A program made the translations under genes and the position numbers. A stretch of 15,604 bases of DNA, from contig DATJQP010000054.1 in assembly GCA_035505655.1 (NCBI GenBank), positions 1-15,604 on the forward strand, in the 5' to 3' direction. The notes under the pieces were generated by a model, which saw only the letters and a list, made by a program, of their open reading frames with translations, searched no databases and was not told where the DNA came from. Of this stretch, positions 1-7,653 are shown piece by piece; positions within the stretch are counted from its first letter, which is position 1, and each line of letters starts with the position of its first letter. The DNA is from JAGVPT01 sp035505655 (GTDB lineage Bacteria > Bacteroidota > Ignavibacteria > UBA10030 > UBA8401).

Positions 1-434
1 ACCGGCTCCACGAATGCGGCCGCTTCCGTGCGCATCCCATCCGGAAGGAGATAGAGTTGCTCCGAGGGGACGAGACAGTATTCGGCCATGCCGCCGTTTA
101 TGTCTACGCCGAGGGCGAGGAGGCGCTCACAAAGATGGACCAGGCCGCGCCGGCAGTAGAAACAGGTGCCGCACGAGATATTCGGGTCGACCGAAGCGCG
201 TTGACCGCGGCTCACCCCCTTCACTCCGCTTCCGACATCCTCCACGATGCCGGTGAACTCATGCCCGAGCACAACCGGTGGAGTCGAACGGGAGGTCCCT
301 TCCACGATATGAACATCCGTGCCGCAAACTCCGCACGCTTCGACTTTCAGGAGGACCTCGTTCGGAAGCATCGCACGGAGCGACGCCTGCCGTATTGATA
401 GCGCATGAGGCTTTTCAAAGAGTGCGACCTTCAT
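1..434 (-). CDS. Zinc-dependent medium-chain alcohol/sugar dehydrogenase, N-terminal part (cut by window edge)
   Basis: I translated this reading frame by hand; it begins at an ATG on the minus strand and stays open to the left edge, giving 144 codons of a protein that is normally about 330-360 residues. The GroES-like catalytic domain is clear. The catalytic zinc ligands are Cys37 (in GVCGTD) and His58-Glu59 (in LGHEFTG). The structural zinc site is Cys88, Cys91, Cys94 and Cys102. This pattern is typical of the sorbitol/threonine/alcohol dehydrogenase branch, which uses NAD(P) in the cytoplasm to oxidise an alcohol or polyol. The Rossmann NAD domain lies outside the window, so cofactor and substrate cannot be assigned. 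The start codon overlaps the stop of the upstream glycosidase gene (ATGA) and no Shine-Dalgarno sequence is visible, which suggests translational coupling. Being last in a sugar-uptake cluster, it plausibly oxidises the imported sugar or a derivative; that role is inference. Confidence 0.93.
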   Translation of the reverse strand, partial: MKVALFEKPHALSIRQASLRAMLPNEVLLKVEACGVCGTDVHIVEGTSRSTPPVVLGHEFTGIVEDVGSGVKGVSRGQRASVDPNISCGTCFYCRRGLVHLCERLLALGVDINGGMAEYCLVPSEQLYLLPDGMRTEAAAFVEP

Positions 435-3013
435 TTTCGTTTGCCGTAAAAAACGGTCAGGGTCTGGGTTTCTTTAGCCCCATCGAAACGAAGATCCAGC
501 ATTTCGTTTCCGGAGGAGGAACGGGATCTTCGGAATGGTACGATCTCGCGGCCGTCGAGCATGATTTTTTCGGCCGGTCCGAGTCCGACCACTTCTGCCT
601 CGGTTCGATGACCTTCAAATGAGGAAATGGTGCAAACAAGAGCTCGCCTCTTCTCATCGTACGTCGCAGCATTGAGGAGAGCATTGACGCGCGCGAGATA
701 CGGTGAGCCGATCGATCCAAAGGTGTACCTCAGCGACGCAGCATTCGCCGCGTCGAGGGGAAGGACCAGCGACGCAATCGTTTTCCCTCCAGCTACCGAT
801 GAACGGAGCACTTCGCCCTCCCCCCTGACCAGAACATTCTTTTCTCCCCGGAATGCTAGGGAAAACGTGACCGAATCATGGCCCGAAGGACGGGAAGCGG
901 CGACGGAAAGATTCCATTCATTTTCCGAGATGCCAAAAAGCCGGTAGAGCACCTGAAGGTAGAAACCACCTGCCCAAAGGAACGAAGGTTTGTCGATCTT
1001 TCCGAACTCTGGTGAAGAAGTGTCGGCATACCGGTACTCGTACATCGCCGGTTGACCCATCGGGCTGTCGGCGATGCCGTCGAGCGACATCGTCCGCCGG
1101 AAATAATTGACTGCCTCGTCACTCTTGCCGCATGCCTGGAGAGCGAGGATGTACCATGCGGTCGTATGAGGCCAGACCCCGCCATTCGCGTAAACATACG
1201 GGGCACCGGCCTCGTTGCCGGCGAGATGGAAATAGGCGATCACTGAATCCGTGTGGAAGTCTGCAGGGGCTACAATGCGCACGCCGATCCGCTGATCGAC
1301 AAGCTGCTCCTCGGCGCTTTTGAGAAGCAGTGCAGACCGTTCCGCGTCGAGCAGGCCATAGACCGGGCCCAGAAGCGAACCCGCGTAGAAGTGCCGGTCG
1401 GGATCCGTGCCGTTGAAGTTCGTCAGGAAATTCTGGTCACTGCTCCAAAGCCTCGACCCTAGTGCCTGCTGGAGTGAATCGGCAGTCCGTTCGAATGCCA
1501 GAAGTTCCGGTCCGCCTTTCCCGCCAAGGGCGGCGCTGAGGTAGACAAATTCACGGAGTGCCCGGGCGGTGAGGATCGTCAGGTAGGCGCGAGGCCCCTC
1601 GCGGTTTCCGATGTCCCACCAATCGGGATGCTTCGCGTACATCAGCCCGTCCCCCTTCCGTTGCGTGAGGATCAACTCAATACTTTTTTGGACGAGGGGA
1701 AAAAGTCTTCGGGCCGTCGTTCTGTCCATTGAGTGCCGGTAGTATCCCGCCGTTGCGAGAATGAACCAGAGATGATTCCAATTATCGGGGCCGCAAAACT
1801 CGGTCTGGAATCCCTTATCGCGCCAGTAGTATGCGTGAGGGATAACATTGTCGCGGGACAAGGAGGCAATATAGAGCAGGTCCCTCTTCACTCTCGGAAG
1901 GTCGAAGTTCATCGCTCCGAGGTCGGTGAGGAGGACGTCGTGAGTGAAAAAGAAATTGTATTCGGCGGGACACGGCATCGGCACGACATGCCCACCGATC
2001 GAATGGGCGTTCGCCGCGATGAGTCCCCTTGCCCAGATCGCCGATCGGTCGAGAACGGGATCCCCGGTGATAAAGTGAGCCTCCCGCTCGGCCTTCTGAG
2101 TGACGTACCTGTTGTACTCTGCAGTCTCCTTCCGCCATCTTCCGGCCGGAAGCGACACCACACGCTTCATGTTTTTCGCTGCACAGCTCCCGATCACCTG
2201 CACAATGACGAGCGAATCCGACGGCTGAACCTCCTTGCGGTAGACGAAGACCGCGGCCGGTTTGCCGGGATGCGATTGGGGAAAGAGCGTTTGGCGGAGC
2301 CGGGAAGGCGGCCCCGCGATCCAGGCCGACGTGCCGGTGTCTGTGAGCCCCAGCTCGGAGGCGTCGCTTGTCCACCCGATGGGGAGGGTCGCGGCGTTCA
2401 GGACAAAGATCGCAGCCTTTCGTGTCTCGGGATCATCGAAGTGGGCGACAATTGCGCCGTCGCCACCGACGTGCTCGGTCCAGGCAGACTCTTTTCGCGC
2501 ATATGTCTGGCAGGTCCGGAGAGTTAACAACAGGTGGGTATAGAGCTCGAGAGGGAGCGTCTTCGCGGAACGATTTGTGACGACGATCGTGGCGACCATC
2601 GCGGGCTGGTTGATGCAGAACTCATACGTCATCCGAAAGTCGAGGTCGCCTTCCCTCCGGGTGAAGCTTACCCAGTGAGGATGGAGGGTGTAGTCCCACG
2701 CCTCGCGGCCGATCCAGCGGCGAGTTCCTGCTCCGGAGGAGATGGCGATGGCAAGCGGAAGAGAATTCCCGCGGGCCCAGTAGTCTGTGCTCACGTCGAT
2801 ACTGTTCGCGGCGGGTTCGTAGAAGCTGATGCGGGAGGGGATCGGCCGGCTTCCGTGGAATTCCGCCCCGACATACCTTCCCCCCACTTCCACCTGCCCA
2901 TAATGCCGGGTGAAAGTATATGATAGAGGATCGCCTCCTTCTGCCCCGAAGAGCGATGCCCCGAGAAAAAGGGAGAAGAGAACTCTGTTCAGCCTGTGTC
3001 GTTTCGTCACCAT
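431..3013 (-). CDS. Secreted (alpha/alpha)6-barrel glycosidase, GH94/GH63-like (glycogen-debranching-type)
   Basis: This is an 860-residue protein with a basic N-terminus and hydrophobic stretch (about residues 1-24) that looks like a signal peptide. Residues 30-290 look like a beta-sandwich domain. Residues 315-700 look like a six-hairpin (alpha/alpha) barrel, with FFFTHD at 354-359, GPDNWNHLW at 408-416, HPDWWDIGN at 462-470 and NGGVWPHTTAW at 610-620. The DWWD and NGGVWPHTTAW segments resemble the DWND and NGG..H..AW motifs of GH94-type and debranching-type enzymes. Residues 700-860 look like a C-terminal beta domain. Intracellular GH94 enzymes are usually phosphorylases; an exported one is more likely a hydrolase acting on oligosaccharides in the periplasm or outside. 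The exact family and bond are uncertain. It starts 3 bases after the MalG-like stop, with AAAGGA 6 bases upstream of its ATG, and overlaps the dehydrogenase start by ATGA. Confidence 0.85.
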   Translation of the reverse strand: MVTKRHRLNRVLFSLFLGASLFGAEGGDPLSYTFTRHYGQVEVGGRYVGAEFHGSRPIPSRISFYEPAANSIDVSTDYWARGNSLPLAIAISSGAGTRRWIGREAWDYTLHPHWVSFTRREGDLDFRMTYEFCINQPAMVATIVVTNRSAKTLPLELYTHLLLTLRTCQTYARKESAWTEHVGGDGAIVAHFDDPETRKAAIFVLNAATLPIGWTSDASELGLTDTGTSAWIAGPPSRLRQTLFPQSHPGKPAAVFVYRKEVQPSDSLVIVQVIGSCAAKNMKRVVSLPAGRWRKETAEYNRYVTQKAEREAHFITGDPVLDRSAIWARGLIAANAHSIGGHVVPMPCPAEYNFFFTHDVLLTDLGAMNFDLPRVKRDLLYIASLSRDNVIPHAYYWRDKGFQTEFCGPDNWNHLWFILATAGYYRHSMDRTTARRLFPLVQKSIELILTQRKGDGLMYAKHPDWWDIGNREGPRAYLTILTARALREFVYLSAALGGKGGPELLAFERTADSLQQALGSRLWSSDQNFLTNFNGTDPDRHFYAGSLLGPVYGLLDAERSALLLKSAEEQLVDQRIGVRIVAPADFHTDSVIAYFHLAGNEAGAPYVYANGGVWPHTTAWYILALQACGKSDEAVNYFRRTMSLDGIADSPMGQPAMYEYRYADTSSPEFGKIDKPSFLWAGGFYLQVLYRLFGISENEWNLSVAASRPSGHDSVTFSLAFRGEKNVLVRGEGEVLRSSVAGGKTIASLVLPLDAANAASLRYTFGSIGSPYLARVNALLNAATYDEKRRALVCTISSFEGHRTEAEVVGLGPAEKIMLDGREIVPFRRSRSSSGNEMLDLRFDGAKETQTLTVFYGKRK

Positions 3014-3016
3014 GGC

Positions 3017-3829
3017 CTATCCTTTGATTCCTGTGTAGGTCATGCTCTCGATAAAGTACCGTTGGAAAAAAGCGTAGGCGACAACGACCGGCAGGGCGAG
3101 GAAGGTCGCAGCCGCAAGCTCCATGCCGAGTTGAGACTCCGCCTCCCCTCCAATGACAAAAATCGTCACAAGCTGGGGCATCGTCATCAAGGTCCGTTCT
3201 CTCACGACGATGAGGGGCCAGAGGACATCGTTCCAGCTCGCCATGAATGTGAGGATCGCCACCGTGAGGATCACCGCCCTGGACAGGGGCCAGATGAGAA
3301 GAAAGAGGATCCGGAGCTCCGAACAGCCGTCAACCCGCGCCGCGTCGATGAGTGCCTGTGGGAGAGTCATGAAGAATTGCCGGAAGACTACAATGCTGAA
3401 GGCGCTCATCATCGTCGGTGCGATGAGCGACACATAGGTATCCGTCAACCCAAGCTTCACCATGAGGATATACTGCGGGATGAGGGTGATCTGGAACGGA
3501 ATCATCATCGTGAAGAGAATAAGCGCGGTGAGCAGACTGCTCCCCGCAAAGCGAAGGCGGGCCAGGGCGTACCCTACCATCGACCCGAAGAGGACCACCG
3601 AGGCGGTCGTCGTAAGAGAAACGATGACGCTGTTGAGGAATGCTCGGCCAATCGGAATTTTTGTCAGTACTGCCTCATAGTTGTGGAGCGAAGCCTGCGA
3701 CGACCACAGCGAAAGGCCATTGATCTCCAGCTCCGGCTTGAACGATCCGGCGAGCATCCAGAGGAAGGGGTAGGCGAAGATCGCGGCCCCCGCCAGAAGG
3801 AGAGAGAATTTCAGCATCGAACGGATCAT
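3017..3829 (-). CDS. Carbohydrate ABC transporter permease, MalG-like
   Basis: The 270-residue product is an inner-membrane permease of the CUT1 sugar ABC family. Six hydrophobic segments are visible, at about 7-27, 66-88, 97-119, 132-151, 184-206 and 240-258. The cytoplasmic EAA loop that docks the ATPase is at about 158-182 (ALIDAARVDGCSELRILFLL), with the conserved Gly168 and a following Pro181. The short N-terminus and the C-terminal end in GIKG are characteristic of the MalG/LacG/AraQ half rather than MalF. Length is close to the usual 270-280. Its ATG overlaps the TGA of the MalF-like gene (ATGA), and a GGAGG lies 10 bases upstream of it inside that gene. It should form a heterodimer with the MalF-like protein and import the sugar delivered by the upstream binding lipoprotein. 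No ATPase gene is next to it. Confidence 0.96.
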   Translation of the reverse strand: MIRSMLKFSLLLAGAAIFAYPFLWMLAGSFKPELEINGLSLWSSQASLHNYEAVLTKIPIGRAFLNSVIVSLTTTASVVLFGSMVGYALARLRFAGSSLLTALILFTMMIPFQITLIPQYILMVKLGLTDTYVSLIAPTMMSAFSIVVFRQFFMTLPQALIDAARVDGCSELRILFLLIWPLSRAVILTVAILTFMASWNDVLWPLIVVRERTLMTMPQLVTIFVIGGEAESQLGMELAAATFLALPVVVAYAFFQRYFIESMTYTGIKG

Positions 3830-4716
3830 GTCGCGTCGGCCTCCACAACCTTACGTTGAAGGAGAACAACCGCCAGGATGACGAGCGCGAAGACGATCCC
3901 GAGAGTGGCGGCATACCCCATGTGCCCGAAGTAAAATGCCTGGTTGTAAATATAGAGCATCGCGGACATTGTGCTCTGCATCGGCCCGCCTCCGGTCAGC
4001 ACGTAGGGCTCGATGAAGAGCGAGAATCCTCCGATCGTGGAGAGCGCGACGATGAGGGTCATTGTCGAATTAAGCATCGGCAACGTAATTCTGAAGAAGC
4101 GGCTGAACGGACCCGCACCATCCAGACTCGCCGACTCGTAGACCTCCTTCGGGATGTTCTGGAGCCCGATAAGGAAGAGGACGATGTAGATGCCGACGTT
4201 CTTCCATGTTGCCATGATGGCAATCGACGGCATGGCAACTCCGGGGTCGATGAGCCACGGAACTTTGCCGATGCCGACGAGATGGAGAAGCGAATTGAGC
4301 ACGCCGGAGTCGTACGAGTAGAGGTTCTGCCAGAGGATCGTCACCACCACTCCGGAGACGACGACGGGAAGAAAGTAGACGGCCCGGAAAAACCCTCTCA
4401 GGATCCCCCGCGTATTGAGGAGCATCGCGAAGGCGAGAGCAACGACGATCTGAAGCGGGATATGGATGAGGAGGAAGACGAACGTATTCCTCATCGCCCG
4501 GAAGAACTGCGGATCCGACACCAGGCGCTCGAAATTCCGGAGGCCTATCCACTTCATCGGCGTCACGATATCCCAACGATGGAAGATGAGGAGAAACGAG
4601 AAGACGAGCGGATAGGCGACAAAGAGGAGAAAGAAGACGACGTAGGGCAGAACGAAGAGATAGCCCCGCCGATCGCTGTGCCTCACCGCGCTGATGATGT
4701 TGAACCGTCTGCTCAT
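3826..4716 (-). CDS. Carbohydrate ABC transporter permease, MalF-like
   Basis: The product is 296 residues when started at the ATG that overlaps the stop of the binding-protein gene (ATGA). The frame is open for 228 more codons upstream, but that extension is arginine- and glycine-rich, lies antiparallel to nothing known, and covers the binding-protein gene, so I reject it. After a basic cytoplasmic N-terminus (RRFN...RHSDRRGY) there are six membrane segments at about 20-45, 76-100, 112-132, 164-185, 216-236 and 268-287. The EAA loop at 190-213 (EVYESASLDGAGPFSRFFRI) is well conserved, as is the periplasmic GGGP at 242-245. This is the usual 290-300 residue form of the CUT1 MalF-type subunit without the large periplasmic insert of enteric MalF. 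It pairs with the downstream MalG-like permease. The sugar transported cannot be read from the sequence. Confidence 0.96.
   Translation of the reverse strand: MSRRFNIISAVRHSDRRGYLFVLPYVVFFLLFVAYPLVFSFLLIFHRWDIVTPMKWIGLRNFERLVSDPQFFRAMRNTFVFLLIHIPLQIVVALAFAMLLNTRGILRGFFRAVYFLPVVVSGVVVTILWQNLYSYDSGVLNSLLHLVGIGKVPWLIDPGVAMPSIAIMATWKNVGIYIVLFLIGLQNIPKEVYESASLDGAGPFSRFFRITLPMLNSTMTLIVALSTIGGFSLFIEPYVLTGGGPMQSTMSAMLYIYNQAFYFGHMGYAATLGIVFALVILAVVLLQRKVVEADAT
3840..3844 (-). promoter_or_regulatory. Shine-Dalgarno GGAGG for the MalG-like permease
   Basis: GGAGG lies inside the last codons of the MalF-like gene, 10 bases before the overlapping ATG at 3829. It supports that start and tight joint expression of the two permease halves. 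Confidence 0.6.
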
Positions 4717-6026
4717 TGATTCCACTCGATGATGGAACGGCACCTCTGGGCGGCATCGTGGACCGCCGCGGCCGGTGTCTTCCGCCCGTAGACGGCGCAG
4801 ATCTCGTACTCCTGCGAGATCGCGTCGAAGATCTCCTTCAGGTCCGCAAGCGCATCCATGCCTCGCGTATAGACCGCCTGTTGCGCAAACTTCACCATGA
4901 TCGGGTTCTGCTCGAAGTATCCCCTGAAGAGGGGATTCGTGAGGAGGTCGCCGCGAACGGGGACCTGATTGGCGATCTCCAGCAACATCAAGTCGTGCTT
5001 CGCGCTGATCAGAAATTTGACGAACTCCCACGACTCGAGAGGATGCGCGGTGGAGCTGAAGATGCCGATATTCTTGTAATCCCCCGAGGTGTAGACCGGG
5101 CCCTTGTGGTCGTCGGGGACGGGGAGCGGAGCAACGTCGTAGTGCATTGTCGGCGCGAATTTCGCGATGCTTGCGACTTCCCACGGGCCGGAAAAATGGG
5201 TCGCCTTCCGCTGGAGGAGAAAAGGATCCCCCCCTTGGAAGAAGGTGCGCGGGAAGTACCCCTGGCCGTAGCACTCCTGGAAAAACCCGAAGACCTCCTC
5301 GGCGGTCCGGTTCTCGAACGCCACCTCGTCTCCGTTGAAAAGCGTTTTGCCGCCGGAGGCGGCGATGTAGAATGGGTAAACGTCGAACGTCCTCTCCCAC
5401 CAGATCGGCCGGATGTCCCGCTCCCCCATCCAGACGTCGATCTGCCCGTCCTTGCCGGTGGCACGCGTCACTTTTTTTGCGTCCGCGAAGTACTCTGAGT
5501 AGGTGCGCGGTGGTCGCTGCACGCCGACAGCATTGAGCATATCAGTATTGTAAAACATCATGACCGGATTCGTCTTCCAGGGCATCTGGTAGTAGTGCCC
5601 GTCGCTGGATCGAAACGTCTCGAGAAGATCCTCGGGCATGCGTGCGCGCGCAACCGTGTCAAAATCGGCGAAGCGGTCGAGCGCGATGAGGCCCCCCGCC
5701 TGCGTGTATTGCCGCATTGCCGCCGGGTTGATGTTCGAACAGATGTCCGGAGTCGTCTTGCCAGCAATGGCCGCGAGAAGCACCTCCTCGGTCGACTGAC
5801 TCACGGGGATCGGCTGCATCCTCACCTGAATATCCGGATGGAGCCGGTTCCACATCTTCACGACGCTGTCCGCCAGCTCGATCTCCTGCGGATTCGGTGC
5901 GGGCCAGTATGTGAGGGTGATGACCGATCCGGCGGATTGCGGGGATGCATCTCGTCGCGCACACGACGGCAGGAATACAAGAAGAAGCAGACCACAAAGA
6001 GCCGATCTGGAAATTGTCATGAGCAT
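4713..6026 (-). CDS. Sugar-binding lipoprotein of an ABC transporter (extracellular solute-binding protein, family 1)
   Basis: The 437-residue protein starts with a lipoprotein signal: positively charged start, hydrophobic core (9-20) and Cys22 in a relaxed lipobox LPSC. The mature part has the two-lobed family 1 solute-binding pattern: LTYWPAPNPQEIELADSVV, a segment with TTPDICSNI, PWKTNPVMMFYNTDML in the hinge region, GPWEVASIAKFAP, and a C-terminal FVKFLIS segment. Length is normal for the MalE/UgpB-like group. It captures a sugar in the periplasm and hands it to the MalF/MalG pair encoded directly downstream. I chose the first ATG because a GGGA sits 7 bases upstream; the in-frame ATG two codons on is a weaker alternative. 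It begins 3 bases after the isomerase stop and its own stop overlaps the permease start. Confidence 0.95.
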   Translation of the reverse strand: MLMTISRSALCGLLLLVFLPSCARRDASPQSAGSVITLTYWPAPNPQEIELADSVVKMWNRLHPDIQVRMQPIPVSQSTEEVLLAAIAGKTTPDICSNINPAAMRQYTQAGGLIALDRFADFDTVARARMPEDLLETFRSSDGHYYQMPWKTNPVMMFYNTDMLNAVGVQRPPRTYSEYFADAKKVTRATGKDGQIDVWMGERDIRPIWWERTFDVYPFYIAASGGKTLFNGDEVAFENRTAEEVFGFFQECYGQGYFPRTFFQGGDPFLLQRKATHFSGPWEVASIAKFAPTMHYDVAPLPVPDDHKGPVYTSGDYKNIGIFSSTAHPLESWEFVKFLISAKHDLMLLEIANQVPVRGDLLTNPLFRGYFEQNPIMVKFAQQAVYTRGMDALADLKEIFDAISQEYEICAVYGRKTPAAAVHDAAQRCRSIIEWNQ

Positions 6027-6029
6027 CTT

Positions 6030-7643
6030 TCAGTCCCATCCCTGCCATTCAATGTCGATGGAGGGAAACGCCTCGTGGGGAAAGATCCCCCCCTTCTTGA
6101 CCGTGTAGACATCGATCGCCTTCGGGTCGTTTTCCTCATCGACGTGGAGTCTCTTGAGCTCGCCATCGTTGACATTGACATGGTACTGCTCTTTCAGTCT
6201 CAGAATTTTGTGGAGGAGGAGGCTCGTCTCCTGGTACGCGAACGAGTCGCGCGCAACATCGTCCTTCACATCCCGAAATGGCCGCACGGCACCCTTGTCG
6301 TCCCGATAATCCCTCTCGTGTTCGCGGTAGTATCGGGCGACCGTGCTGTCGTCCCGTTGGACGCTGTCGTCGATCGCAAGCCTCACTGCTTTGTAGACCA
6401 ATTTCTCTTCCCACCATCGTGTCTGTTTTGCGACGTTCTCCCGCTTCTGAAGCCCCCTGCGGTACGCCTCCTCGGCGAGGGTCCGGTCCCTCACCATACG
6501 CCAGATGAGGTCCTCGACCGAAACCAGGAAAGAATGAGGAGATCGAAGATCAAGCCGGATGTACGGGTCTCTCGTCTTTTCCCACTCCAAGAAGTCTCCG
6601 AACAGGAGGCTGCCGTCGGTCATCCGCACAAGGATGCGGCTTCGCCATCCCCCGGCCGAGTCCGGGTCTAAAGGAGTTCCCGACGCTGCGAGCGCGCTAT
6701 CGAGACGCCATGCGTCGAACTTTGCCGGGGGAAGGAACTTCTTTCCCATCCAGACTGCCAGGAGGTTGAACGGCTCCTTCTCGATGACGGGATTTCGTGC
6801 GAGGAGCATCCGGTGAACGTACTGGTCGGAGAGCGAGTCGGACCGATGCTCGACCAGCGCGCGACGCACATCCTCCTTCATCTTCATCTCTTCGCCTTCG
6901 TTGACTACGGCGTTCTTCCACACGTCGGAGACGTTCACGATGTACCATCCATCCGGCGCAGCGATCGGAGGTGTCACCGTCCCGGCCGTGTGCGTGTCGA
7001 CCGCGGCCGCGAGGGCGGGGTTCTTCATCTCGAGCCGGAACTTCGTCGACGCCATCGACCGGTTTTCCATTGCAGCCGAATCAGGGCACTCAGCGGCGAA
7101 GAGAGAATCGAATGCTACCCCATCCCTGAGAAGGCGTGCCTCCCGGAAGATCGTGTCCTTCGAGGTGGAGAAGAGCCAGCGAAGGGTGAGATGGATGTTC
7201 TCCTTCGCGACCGCGCGATCGATGTCGGCCCCCGAGACCTTGACTTTCGACAGAACGTCGTCCTTGTAGAGCTCCTCAGTGGCAAAATCCGCCTCGAGCT
7301 CCCGGAGAATTTCCTTTACCATCGGGGACGTTTCGATGTTGCGGCTGTATCCGTCCAGGGCGAGAAGCTTCTCGTAGACCATATACGCAAGATAATGCTT
7401 CTTGGAATCAGCTTCCCGCTTTGTGAAAGCCGGTCCGTACTCGTAATTGAGGAGGAACTCCTGCGCGGTGATCTTCCACGGACCGACGTCGGCGAGGACA
7501 ATGGAAGAGTATTTCGGACTGAAGAAACGGCTCGGGGGCAGGTCCTGGGGTGTCTGGGCGAGCGCGGCAGAGGCGAACGTGAGCAGATACCGGAGCATCG
7601 TCGCGATCGTATGCCGGATCTTCGTGCGGCGCTGATTCCTCAC
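6030..7643 (-). CDS. Periplasmic parvulin-type peptidyl-prolyl cis-trans isomerase / foldase (SurA/PpiC-like)
   Basis: The 537-residue protein has an N-terminal signal peptide (basic residues 2-9, hydrophobic 17-28, probable cleavage after ALA29). Residues 45-145 are a helical region like the SurA/PrsA N-terminal chaperone segment. Residues about 148-245 look like a divergent parvulin domain (HLTLRWLFSTSKDTIFREA, then a DGWYIVNV strand). A charged helical C-terminal half (300-537) may hold a second chaperone-like part. Such proteins help outer-membrane barrels and secreted proteins fold in the periplasm. The start is GTG, chosen because AGGAGG lies 4 bases upstream within the end of the PorV-like gene; the next in-frame ATG at 7598 has no ribosome-binding sequence. 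Its position between barrel genes and the binding lipoprotein suggests it serves the products of this operon. Isomerase activity is uncertain because the domain is divergent. Confidence 0.8.
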   Translation of the reverse strand: MRNQRRTKIRHTIATMLRYLLTFASAALAQTPQDLPPSRFFSPKYSSIVLADVGPWKITAQEFLLNYEYGPAFTKREADSKKHYLAYMVYEKLLALDGYSRNIETSPMVKEILRELEADFATEELYKDDVLSKVKVSGADIDRAVAKENIHLTLRWLFSTSKDTIFREARLLRDGVAFDSLFAAECPDSAAMENRSMASTKFRLEMKNPALAAAVDTHTAGTVTPPIAAPDGWYIVNVSDVWKNAVVNEGEEMKMKEDVRRALVEHRSDSLSDQYVHRMLLARNPVIEKEPFNLLAVWMGKKFLPPAKFDAWRLDSALAASGTPLDPDSAGGWRSRILVRMTDGSLLFGDFLEWEKTRDPYIRLDLRSPHSFLVSVEDLIWRMVRDRTLAEEAYRRGLQKRENVAKQTRWWEEKLVYKAVRLAIDDSVQRDDSTVARYYREHERDYRDDKGAVRPFRDVKDDVARDSFAYQETSLLLHKILRLKEQYHVNVNDGELKRLHVDEENDPKAIDVYTVKKGGIFPHEAFPSIDIEWQGWD

Positions 7644-7647
7644 TGCC

Positions 7648-7653
7648 CCTCCT
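7648..7653 (-). promoter_or_regulatory. Strong Shine-Dalgarno AGGAGG deciding the GTG start of the isomerase gene
   Basis: AGGAGG stands 4 bases before the GTG at 7643, a short spacing, and its first bases overlap the TAG stop of the PorV-like gene. It is the strongest ribosome-binding sequence in the window and supports the GTG over the downstream ATG at 7598, which has none. It suggests that translation of the isomerase may be set independently of the PorV-like gene. Confidence 0.7.

Noticed and set aside
375..422. True dockerin module in the 1085-residue protein (protein residues about 312-422)
   Set aside because: The loops resemble dockerin or thrombospondin-3 calcium sites, but they are unevenly spaced and lack the paired 22-residue repeats; the listed span is in protein residues of the gene at 8707-11964. 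No cellulosome-type function is claimed.
2996..4719. Two 287-codon plus-strand frames opposite the permease genes
   Set aside because: They are extremely rich in charged residues (Arg, Glu, Asp, His), the expected antisense image of hydrophobic membrane segments on the other strand.
4717..5400. 228-codon N-terminal extension of the MalF-like permease
   Set aside because: It overlaps the binding-protein gene, is Arg/Gly/Pro-rich and non-membrane, and the ATGA start gives a protein of normal family length.
5595..6671. 358-codon plus-strand frame spanning the isomerase/binding-protein junction
   Set aside because: It crosses two well-supported minus-strand genes, has no domain or ribosome-binding site, and has shadow-like composition.
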